From positions 18,433,066 to 18,497,065 of the forward strand of contig NC_092467.1 of NCBI RefSeq assembly GCF_047495875.1: 64,000 bases of DNA. Direction: 5' to 3'. Positions 37,726 through 48,765 of the stretch are shown in pieces. The DNA comes from Pithys albifrons albifrons. Lineage: Eukaryota; Chordata; Aves; Passeriformes; Thamnophilidae. The translations under genes and the position numbers were made by a program. The notes under the pieces were generated by a model. It did not search any database. It saw only the letters and a list, made by a program, of their open reading frames with translations, and was not told where the DNA came from. Position 1 is the first letter of the stretch, and every line of letters starts with the position of its first letter.

Positions 37726-40700
37726 TGTTCCAAAACTGCTGCTACAGTTTAGAGTTCAAAACGACAACAGTGCAGGTCTGAAGGAAATAATGTACTGTTA
37801 TTATTTCTCATTTAAAGTGGGACTAAACTTGTTTGTAAAATTCATGGTGAGGAAACAGTAAAGAGTGGAGGGAGGGAGTGATGGAGTGAGTGGGACACAA
37901 ATAAGCACCGTCCCTCTACCAAGCACCTCACAAAATGGTGTTTCAGTAGCTGTTGCAGCCCTGCTGCACCACAGAGCCACAGCCTCTCTCAGCACAGTCC
38001 CACATGGGCAACAACTTCACAAGATTTCTTGGCCTGACCTCAAATTTAATCAACGTGTTAGATTAAAACACACGGTCTTTGTATTTAGAGCTTGTGGACA
38101 CCATGGCATTAATTGCAAATAATGTTGTGGCATTTCTTTCAGGTGAAACCAGTGGCTCTCCCACACTTCTAGCCTTTCAGGACTTCTTTTTGAAAATGAT
38201 CTTAATATTTGACTTCCAAACTGACCTTTCATTGCCTCAAACTGGGTATTTCCACCGCAGTTCTGGCTCTCACACGAAGCCCCAGCTGGGCCAGTGCGGT
38301 TCCCACTGTCACGGGCCGTGCAGCCAGCCTGCCTGCTCAAGCTGTTTCATTTTGTCTGCAGCAAAAATCAAATAACCTGAAATAAAGCTGTGATGGCGAG
38401 CCACTGCAGCCCAAAGCCACCCTCCGGAGGTAACGGCTCCTGAAAAATAGCTGAGGGGACAGATCTGAAGGAGACGGTCTCCGTGAATTTGCGACTGCCA
38501 CCTTCTCCCCTCGGGTTGGTGAGCCCACGGCCAGGGCCAGGCTCGCTCCCAGATTCCCCACGGCCCCATGTGGGACAGCCCACACCACCAGTGCTGCTGC
38601 CTCGGCTGGGTCCGAGGGACAGGGGAAGAGGGTCTGTCCTGCTGCTTGAAATGCTAAAATACAAGGCAGAGGAAAAGCAGGTATTGAGTTACAGTTATCT
38701 TCAATTAAAAACCTGTTTATCTTTGAAAATACGTATTTGTTACTGACAAGCTCTGAAAACCACTGCTCCAAGCCTGTCAGTAAAACCAAATGTTAAATGG
38801 AAAATATTTGCCAGGATTTAAAATTAGACCTACACATTACTTACAGATGTTTCAATGAAAAACACTTGAAACTCAACCACACAAAGTAATAAACCCCACA
38901 ATGGTGTATTTTTTTTATCCTTCAAGTTAATTTTTATTATATAAGTAGCCATACGAAGAAGCCATTGCATACTGCTTAAATTAAATGTGGAGGAATGAAA
39001 TCAGCAGTATCCCTTTACAGCATATGGTCCAGCAAATCAAATTATAAAGCTTTCCACATCTCATTAACTGCAATGAGTACAGTGAGATTTCTAATAAGTC
39101 ACTTCTTTTTCATGTGAGAGGTAAGCAGTGACTTATGGTAACTATTCTCACAGGATGACCCTTGTGCTGAAATTAAGAACTAATCTAAAATGGGAAAGGT
39201 CATTTGGTCAAGTCTGATCATAACATTTCCTCGTTATTGTTTTAGTTGGCATTGAAGCACATGCTTTCCCAGTGCACCAGCTGAAAAATGCCTTTGATAA
39301 TTTCACTGACAGCGAGTAACCCACACACTGCCATTTAATGAGTTTGGGCTGGATTAGCTGACAATAAAGAATACTGTATAAATGCTTTTATAGAATGAAT
39401 TTTTTCAGCAGGAAAATTTTATACAGGCATACTTAAGTAATTTATTTGCATTTACCACTGAGATGCCAGTCCAAGTATCACTCTGGCAAAAACTTCTGGT
39501 CCCCAATTAGAGAGCAGCCTCACCAATCTCAGCCATCCCTAAGAGTAACCCTCCCCTTGGAAGGAACCTGCTGCATGTCCCCCACTCATGGCCCACCTGT
39601 AGCCACAGCTTTGGTTGCAGTGGGTATGCCAAGATAGAACCACATTCAAATGCTCACTTCCTCCTCTGCACAGAAAATCAAATCATCATACAATTGCTCA
39701 TCATGTGGCTTGGCTTTATGTGGATTCCTTATTTAGTGGCAGATCTGATTCAGGAACAGAGGCATTCCTGGCTCCCTGTCCTGGGCTCAAATCTCTAACC
39801 TGAATCCAATCTCCCTTCCGCCATCAGCCTGAAATTGTTTGCTAGAGGATATGTCGACCATAAAAATACAGCACAGTGCACAATGAGAGAAACATCTCAA
39901 GACAGTGGAAAAGAAAAAGCTCAGCCAGGCCAGCTGAAACACTTGGGAGGAAAATCAACAGGCTGCTTTTAGCAATTACAAAGTTGTTGGCTGATCTGAT
40001 GTAGCTGGGCAGGAAATTCCATAGTTTTTGGAAACCATTGACAAAAATGTTCTGGCACTTCTATTCTCCATTTTGTACTTCAAGAGGAGTTAATGCACTG
40101 TGCCCAGGAAGTTCAGCATGCAAAGGAAAATGGGAGAAAGATTTTCAGATAAATATGGAGATGCATCATCTTCCACAGCAGACGAAAAATACTGTGACTT
40201 ACTTGAAACCTCCTGACATACTGCTCTAATGACTGGGCAGCAGTGGGAATGTGATCATTCCTGCCAGGACGTTTCACTTGGTTATTAACCTTGTGGAAAA
40301 TTCTGGAGGACTGTAAACCAATCCTCAAAGGATGGATTTCTTATTTGGTCTAAAAACATTTAAGTTTGTGCAGCCACTACTGAGAAGTCTGAAACCTAGC
40401 TACTGTTTAGATTAATTTAATTCCCCCTTAATGTTCATTAAATACTAAGATGTTATTTTAGAGCACCTCAAGATAAGTTGATAGAGCTAAATTTTGGAAA
40501 AAGTGGTGTTTGAGTGCAAAACCCAGCGTGAAGGAGATGTTCATGTCATTTCCTTTGAGCTATTTTAAGCATCTAGCTTTGAATCGGTTCAGAAGCCCTG
40601 AGGTCCTCAGGCCCGTGAGTGGGAACCAGCAGGCACCTGCACCCACCCCAGGCCCCAAGAAGAGTAGGACAAGGGCTCCGAGTACCTCCATCAGGGCAGT

Positions 40701-43700
40701 TAGCCATGGGCTTGTCTTGAGCAGAGGCTAAGCCTGGGATCAGTGGCAGTGAGATGAAGAGGGAGAGGGAGGATGGGAACCATGAGGCTGTCCAGTACCT
40801 CTCCCCACTGCCACACTGTGGGGCACCAGCTCCACTATCAGCTTGTGCTTCCTGTGTTCCCTCTGCAACAGTCATGCCGGCTCTCACTCTGTTTCCCAAA
40901 ACATTTGGTGGATTGGGTGATGTTTTTTTTCAGTTGCATATGAAAATTCAGGGAGTCGGGAAACCTTAAAAACACAAGTTGGAGTGGTGACACTCTGAGT
41001 GCAGAATGCTTGAAATAACAATTTTTTTTGGCAAACATGGACAACTCTCACATCTCACTAGAATTAACTTTTGACCTCCAGACCTCAGAGAGTTGGAGTT
41101 TCAAAAAACGCAGCTTTGCACAATGTGCACTGAATTACTGCAGTTCTCAAGTGCATACAATTGGGTAATTATGTACGCAAAAGTTTAAATTAAGGCCAGA
41201 ACAGATAAAGTACTTTAAAACAATCTGAGTTGTTTGGCTGCAGTGAGTTAAGCTGAATACAACAAAGGATTTACCAAATAAAAGCTCTGCCTCTTCCTTT
41301 GTGCAATGATTACATTGTCCAAAGTACACTCCTTCAGCACCTACAGTCATTCGCTACTGCCATAGCATCTCCTGAGGATCCACTGCAGGAGGACAGTGCA
41401 TTATGGCACAGTCGCAGGGCCTTCAGTGAAAAAGGATCTCATTTAAGAAGGCATTTGCAACTCTCCACTGAATTTATCTGATGCTCTTTGTTGTGCTTAG
41501 TTATTGCATTTATCTAACCACATATTGACATTCTGGGTATATGGGAAAAAATTGGGAAAAGCCAGCGATGAGCATAGCACCCTGCAGCTGTTCTGGAGGG
41601 ATTAATTTCCAAAACATGGGGCTAGCCCTTAGTAAACTTGTAATTCCTACTTTGAGAGCTTGGGCAGGCTGGTCTGCATGAAGGTTCAGCATATATGGTT
41701 CAGACATGAGGTCACCCTACTAGGCTCATTAGAGCCACGACTAAGCAAAGCTATCACTTTCCAAACACCAAATGTGGGCAATTGCTATCAGCATTTCCAT
41801 GCATGTTTTACTTTAAATAGTTGCTGGTTCCTCATCCTTCCCATAACTGAAAATTACCTACCTACCTAAATGCATACACTTGTTATGTGCCTGCATGTAC
41901 TTATGTTAAAATAGCTTATGCATATATAACACAGAGACACAAAAGTTCTCCAATGCTTGCTCCTCAAGGGGTAATAACATAGAAATATTTAAGATGATTC
42001 AACAGTGGACGGCTCGGCAGATGTCTCCAGCATGGTGCAAGACATTAACGTCTGCTGACTCATCATCAGAGTTAATTCGTGCCTGGCTCGTGTTCCCGTC
42101 ATCTCAGCAGCAATTTAGTACTTGGTGAATTTTCTCTCATCAGGAGTAAATGTTATCACAGACTTGTGATTATGTGCTATTTGAAACTGGTAGAGCTAAA
42201 GCCATGTGTGATAATAAAAGGTAATTGTTTATCTTTGAAGTTGATATCTACGGCCTTCACTGCACTCCGCAAGAAATTGGGCCAGTCCATGACCGCTTGG
42301 GCAGTCAGGCTGTGTCTGACACCCCTCTCCACGGCATGAAAACAAGGAGGGTGCCCATGCAGAAGTTGAAATAAGCTAGTGACAATTTCATAGACTTGGT
42401 TTACCCTACTGAGTGAAGCTGAACAATAAAGAATTCAGTAAAGGAAATGTTCCTTTTCTATTTAATGTAATGCCATTGCTGGCTGGAGTGCAATAATCAA
42501 ATTTTGTGCCAGTGCAAGGGATGAGTGATGCAGTACCACCTACCTACCCATACCCATACCTGGGCACAGACACAAGTGCCACAGACATGATGGAAGGTAG
42601 GGGAGTGTATCAGCATGGGGGTGCCCAGGGGCCTCCCAGGGCCCAGACACCCTTGGTCTCTGAGCAACACCTGGACACCCAAGGCACAGTTTCCTGTGTA
42701 CAGCCACCATGTCCAGGGACACAGAGCAGCCGTCATCACCTCCATGTCTGGGACTGGATGCACATCAACTGATGGATAGCTTGCAGGAGACAGTATTTTG
42801 GGTGCTTCAAGGGCAATTTTTCCTTCATCAGGCACAAGCTGTGGTAAAATTTCATGCCATCCTTAGGAAGAAGTGCCATTAATGCCCAAACCTGAGTCTC
42901 CAGTGACTAGCCTGGCTGCAGGCAGACACAAACTGCATTCACCATGAATTCCCTGATCTAAGAAACAGCGAAAGGCGTAAATCAGAAATACCAGTTGAAG
43001 GGATTTTGTGTTTGTAATATATGCTCTTAACATGCTGTTAGCTTTCACAACTCATTTTCAGCAGATTATAACTATTCCTAACAGAAATGGCCAGGGAGAT
43101 GAAGAGGTCTCGACATTTTTGCCTGCTTTTCCTTATTCAATCTTATCCTCCCAAACAATCCACACTGGAATTCATAAATAGAGACATATGCACATTTGGA
43201 GCATGTTCAGATCAATTATCCCACATCATTTTTTTTGGAACTGGGAAGAAGGTATATTGCCTAAACACTAATGCCTATGGATCTTTAATATTAATGTGAT
43301 GCTCAAAAGATAATTACTTCTCATGAACCAGAATAAGTCTGGCCAAAAAGGTTGAATCCATCCAAAATTCAGCTGATTTCAGTGCAGCTAATTCTGGTTG
43401 AGGTTTTTTTCTCCCCTCCTGAACGCAGTGCCAGATGTAACAGAAATAAACCCCATTGAAACTGGCTGAGGATACATATCGTATTCTGATTGGTAACAGA
43501 TTTGCAGATTATTGGACAGGGAGGAGAATTTACTAAAAAACAAAAGTCAGTTAAAATACCATCATGGTTCAAGCATAAACCCTCCATGAAGTAAGAGTCT
43601 TTCCCAAGAGGAATGCTCAGATGGAAACATACCTTCTACCCTAGCACAGGATCCCAGAAGGAAGCAAGAGGAAACCTTTTACTGTAACGCTGCCCATGGC

Positions 43701-46609
43701 TGAACACAAGAAAACTCTGGCGCCAATAGGACTTCTGGAAAAAGAAGAAAACATTAGGTTTGGATTGAACTAAAACCTAGGAATGTCAGACCTGTGGCAG
43801 TATGCTTTGTGGGTAACCTGTAGAGGAGCAAGTTTCAGAGTGAATAAAAGGTGTCTCCATCACTTTACAGAGGGAGAAGTATCTTGGTCCCACAGATCAA
43901 GGCATGGGAAGGGGACAGCCCTCCTGTACCCACCCTGCACTGAGCCCAGCTGCCACCAGCATGTCAAGTTAATTCCTGCAGCCTGAAGAACTGATCCTCA
44001 GCATGGGTCTGCCTTCCAGAAAGCTGCCCAAAACAGGGCTGGTGAGTGAGGAAAGCAGCTCCTGGGCGGCCCAGCTCTGCCCTGGCTCCTCCATCCTGCT
44101 GCAGATGAGTCATGTAGAGAGCCGGAAAGGAAATAAATGCAAACACATGGCAGACAAAATGGCTTTCACAGAAAAGAAAACACTGGGCTGGAGCTGCTGT
44201 GCGTGTGCAGCGTGGAGCTGGGCCTCGTGGCATGCAGCTCCACGGAGCCATCTGCCATGGCATGGGCATGTAGCAGCATTTCCTGACTTGATAAAGCTCT
44301 TTGCCAAGGTCAGGTAAATACATAATTTCTTCATAGCTGGATTTGAAATGTTTAACTTACATGGTTCTGTTTGACATAAAAAAGGCTGAAAGAGGGAAAA
44401 AGGGGCAGTAGAGCAAACAGAAAAGACAGCAAACCTGGATACAGCAGGAGTGGAGGGACACAAGGGAAAAAAATCTATCTGGAAAGAATATATCTGTCTA
44501 CTTCTAGTATTAAATGCAAATATACATTTAAACATACAAGATATACAATCAAATCTGGAAATATCATATATTTATCCCATGCCACTTTTATTTCACTTCC
44601 TCTTAAAAGGACTGTTTTTAATTGCATTATCACGTTCTCACCTTTCCATAGCACTTCTCTGCAAAGGAAGGCCGTCAGTGGCAGATGGACTGTGGTGTAG
44701 CAGATCCCTGTTGCAGGACCCCCCCTTTCCTTTGCTTTGGAGGAAGGCTTTCAGTTGGGCCTGGTCTTGCTTCTCCTCAAGAAGTACCCCTGCTGCTGCT
44801 CTTGCTGAGCTTTCTGCTCTGACAGGAGTGTAAAAGCACCTATAGAACAACCCATGACTTTTATTTTGATGGTCTGACAGCATTTTCCCACGAAATTAAA
44901 GGAAAAAGATACTATATTTTCAAGAAAAGTTTTCAACATTTGATGTGATAATGGACAAAAAAAGTACTCTCCTTGCAAACCTCCTCTATTCCTCCACCCA
45001 GAATGATGTGACTTTTTACAAAGCATGTGCCTGTCCTGCAGCTTTCAAAAAGGTTTATCTCTAAGCAGGGCCAACATACTGACTTTTACCAGAGTCCTCT
45101 GCCAACACAGTCTCAAGCTTTCTATGTGTTCTTGGGCCTTATTCCTTTCAATATCTGGGAAGACCTTTCCATAAACAAAGAAGATTCCCTGTCTCAAAAC
45201 ACAATGTGTCTCCAAAGTCAAGGAAAATACTCATGATTAAAACGCTCACAGAGCAGGGCCATGACTTTTTAAATGCCTGAGTAACAAAATAATTCAACTC
45301 ATTAATATCAGCACTTCAAAATTGAGAAGAATTCAGTAGTTATTGCCAGAAATACTTTTCATATGTATATCATGGATATCAGCTTCTTATTTTATGATGA
45401 ATACACATATACATGTCAGGTGTAAAGATGTAAGAGAACAGCCAGCCACAGCATGTTTTATAACATGAGGCAAGATGCTCCCCTCAGTTTTTGCGTAACT
45501 ATCTAGCCGTGATTTTAAGTACTCATTCTACTTGTATGACTTCTTAAAATTCCCTGCAATATAAATATACTGATGGGAATGCAGACAGATAATTGCTTTT
45601 AGAGAAAAGTTTCTCTTTTGTGTCACATTCATCTGGGTTCCATAAATAGAACAGGAGACCTTGAACAGCAGCAATGTGCATCCATGTGTCTCTAGCTATT
45701 TACTTACAAAGCTAGACCTCGACAAATGTAATTTGTTCAATAAAATTAAAAAGTATGCACAATAATTCATTTGGACAAAAAGGCTTGAAAAGGAAAATCA
45801 CTGGGAGTGTGTGGCATCACTGGAAGTGATCAGCTGGTTCCTGAAGAATTGGCAGGTGCTCTCCTTTTGGAAACCAGCAGTGAGGTAGTCCTTAGGAGAG
45901 GAAAAATGTGAGCTAGGAATCAGCAGCTCTTTATTCAGACAATAATTATACAAATTAGATCCATGAAAGCCAGAGAATGACTGTGCCTTGAACCCTGTCT
46001 GTGTGCATAGAACAATGAAGAAATTAATAATTAAATCTATTACATGTGCTCATAACTCAGCACAAAAGATACTTCACTAGCTCAAACAATTCTGCATTTT
46101 CATTTGAATAAAGATTTCACACATTATTTCTCATTATATAAGTATTATATTTTAAATTTAACAGCTTATTTTGTTGCCTTTATGTCTTGAATTAATAAGG
46201 CCACACTTTAACACTCTAATGTTGAATAGCATTAGAATGCTTTACAGTCATTACTTGGGGGTGGGGTGTGGTAGAAATCCCTACTTTCCCAGTGGTGAAA
46301 TCAATTTGCCCATAACTTCCTGTGTCTCATAACCTATGCTAGCATAGCTTGAAACTTTGGGCTGCTTTTCGTACCAAAAGACTTGTTTATATGTTCTGGC
46401 TGCGGCTGGGGCAGGATCTGAAGGTAACACTACTCTGTTAAGTTTGCACAAACAGTTCAGGAACAGACTGAAATCTTTTCAGCCAGTTAAAGCAATTAGC
46501 AGCCAGATACACCGACCTAATGCTATTTCCTTTGTAAGAAATAATTTAGCCTCAGAAACACAGATGGCTCAGTGAGTTCTGCCCCAGAATTATTTTCCTT
46601 TGGCCAGGC

Positions 46610-46642
46610 GGGGGGATGCAGACACCCGGGGGAGGGCGGGGG
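46610..46642 (+). other. Potential G-quadruplex
   Basis: Four G-runs lie at 46610-46615, 46628-46632, 46634-46636 and 46638-46642, separated by loops of 12, 1 and 1 nt. The short-loop part is favourable, but the 12-nt first loop weakens it. It sits in a small GC-rich patch without a recognisable gene. Confidence 0.5.
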
Positions 46643-47175
46643 CTGCAGCACCAGCCAACTGCGCCCCTTCCCAGCTGGGAAGAAGGACTGGCTACAGCAT
46701 CTGAATGCCGAGGGTGGAGGGAAGAGGACATGGGGGAGAGAAACCACTGAGAGACTTCAGATAAAAATTTCTGAGAGTTCCTCCAAAGTCCTCTTCCTAG
46801 ATGGAGGCTGACGCTGGGCCCTCACAGCCTGCAGCCCACGCAGGCCTTCCGACGGCTGCCAAGTCAAATAACGCTAATTGCATTACAGATTGCAAGCAGA
46901 ATTCGCTGTTCTTTTCAACCAAACCCAAGACTTTCCATTTCCATTTTGTTTGGGGAATTTAAGTGGCCTGAGTATTCCTACCGCCAGCCGGGATGTGGGG
47001 TTAGGAAAGGGGTGGCAATCGCTCACTCAGAGACCAAAAGCAGATCTGTAAACTTGAGAAACCAGAGAGGGTAAAACTGCAGGAGCAGGCCAGAGACTGA
47101 CAGCTGTGCGAACAGGCGCCTGGGAGGGGCTGGCTGCTGGGCAGTGCGGCCCCATGGCGGTGGCTCGACCCTGGT

Positions 47176-47187
47176 CCAGCAGAGGGA
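47176..47187 (+). promoter_or_regulatory. CTCF-like core motif
   Basis: CCAGCAGAGGGA matches the CTCF core (CCA-S-YAG-R-GGGC) at all but the last position and is preceded by TGGT. It lies about 1.2 kb from a second, opposite-facing candidate inside the CpG island. This is a motif match only; occupancy is unknown. Confidence 0.35.
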
Positions 47188-48285
47188 CTGAAGATGCTGC
47201 TGTGGCTCACCACAGGTGCCCACAAACCTCCTGCTCCCCAGCACGGGGCACCCACATCCCCTCTCCCTGTCCCACTATGGGAGGCACCAGGGGCAGACAC
47301 TGAGCCACAACACAGCCCTCACTCATCCTCCCAAAAACAGGAACGCGGCACAAGCAGTGCTGAGGCTGCTCCCTGAGCCCCCATGGAGAAACAGCCCATC
47401 TCAGGGGGCACAATCACAGTCAGTGGTGCTTCCTTGCAGCAGCAAACGGGGAGATGATTTTCAGTATCACAGCATAAAATTTCCCCCCTTTTCCCCCCTT
47501 ACTTTTTGGAGTAAATTTTAAAATATTTAAAAACTTCTGTAGGAAAACCAAATGGCATATTTAACTTAAAAGCTTGACATCATCCTATTATTTCCTCCTA
47601 TAATACAAAAACACACATGTGGCCTGTCTCTTTTTGCTTAGTTGCACATGTCACATTCAAAATCACTAACACTACCCAGTCTTGAAGCACTTTGCAAATA
47701 TTAGGATGCCCCTGTTGTCTGGCAGCTCCAAGGAGAAATTAACTCCAATTTTTGGAGTGAACAGAAATTCTGACAAACCCTCCCATCAGTCATTTAATAC
47801 AAGAAGAGTATAGTCCCACTCCATCAGCTGCAGTGTAATACACACTTGGTACTGCAGCATCCCTTCCAGTGGCACTTCAGCTGAACAGAGATGTTAGACT
47901 GTCACACTTATTTAAGCAGAAGGGTTATCACTGTTCCTTCATACAATATGATATAGAACAAAGGTGCAATAAGAAGCCCAGAAATATGCCAAAAAGGTTT
48001 GAGAAAATAAACAATGTCAATTTGCTCTTTTAAGTATCATCACGACAAATTTACCAGGAGGCTGGAGAGATAAAATGCAGCACTTTAAATACCTAAACTA
48101 ATCAATAGAGAGAGCCGAGCGTGCAATCCATTTTCTGAGAAGGGCAGCCTCTTAAGGTTAATTCTTCATTCATATAAACACAATGCCAGGGTCATTATTT
48201 AACTTAAAGCAGCCCTTCATTAAACTATAATAATTAGGCTCAATTTAGCACTAAGATTGGCCAGGAACACGAGTCAACTTACAGA

Positions 48286-48530
48286 GAGCGCGGGCAGAGC
48301 GCGCTCCGTGCCCGCCGGGGCCGCGGGCAGGGGCGGCCGCGCCGCTCCTCGGGCGCCACCTCGTGGCCACTCCGCAGGTGGTGCCGCCCCGACCCCGCTC
48401 GGGGAAGCGACGCGACTGACCGGGCTGGTCCTTCCCTTAACGCCTCGGGTTGCTCTCAGGAGCCAAGGGGAGCAGGGAGCAGGGCACGGGCGCAGAGCGG
48501 GAGCACTGAGGGTGACCCTGCCGAGGCCCC
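48286..48530. promoter_or_regulatory. CpG island, possible promoter or boundary
   Basis: A sharply bounded GC-rich block in an AT-rich setting, with about 30 CpG dinucleotides in roughly 250 bp, including a NotI site at 48333-48340. CpG density like this usually means an unmethylated promoter or regulatory element. An inverted CCAAT box (ATTGG) lies just outside at 48256-48260. No known coding gene starts here. It lies about 14 kb beyond the HS2ST1 stop codon and could drive a long noncoding RNA; human has LINC01140 in the equivalent interval, but equivalence is a guess. A plus-strand CAG|GTGGTG at 48375-48383 could serve as a splice donor. Confidence 0.75.
48353..48369 (-). promoter_or_regulatory. 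CTCF-like motif in CpG island
   Basis: On the minus strand the sequence TGGCCACGAGGTGGCGC matches the 17-bp CTCF consensus (TGGCCASYAGRKGGCGC) at every position except one in the core. The position in an isolated CpG island makes binding more plausible. It is a motif match only. Confidence 0.45.
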
Positions 48531-48562
48531 CAACCCCAAGGCTTCCTCCTGCCAGTGGTCCG

Positions 48563-48765
48563 TAGAATCACAAAATCATTAAGGTTGGAAAAGACCTCTA
48601 AGATCATTCAACCAGTAGCCTAACACTGCCAGGTCCACCACTAAGCCATATCCCTAAGTGCCACATCTACTAAACCATAAACATCTATGCACTAAACCAT
48701 ATCCTAAGTGTCATATCAGACTTCCAGAGATGGTGATTCCTCCACTTCAGAGCCTGATTGAGACT
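48563..48765 (-). repeat. CR1 LINE fragment, 3' end, antisense
   Basis: Plus strand starts TAGAATCACAAAATCATT, then AAGGTTGGAAAAGACCTCTA and the 'agatcattcaaccagtagcc' block typical of avian CR1. Blocks equivalent to 'aggtccaccactaa', 'ccctaagtgccacatct' and 'gatggtgattcctccacttc' follow. An internal partial duplication of period 51 is present (copies start at 48641 and 48692), and the right end is approximate. It directly abuts the CpG island. Confidence 0.9.

Larger units (their letters stand above)
37726..48285. other. Intergenic DNA, no gene recognised
   Basis: About 10.5 kb with no supportable gene. A local GC-rich patch lies at 38400-38660 with two short perfect palindromes. A G-run cluster lies at 46610-46642. 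The stretch 38800-39420 is AT-rich and enhancer-like. The ORFs present have no domains and no convincing splice sites. Confidence 0.55.

Noticed and set aside
37513..37752. ORF with THGPSPWL peptide repeats
   Set aside because: The peptide repeat is only the translation of a noncoding 24-bp minisatellite whose unit length is a multiple of three.
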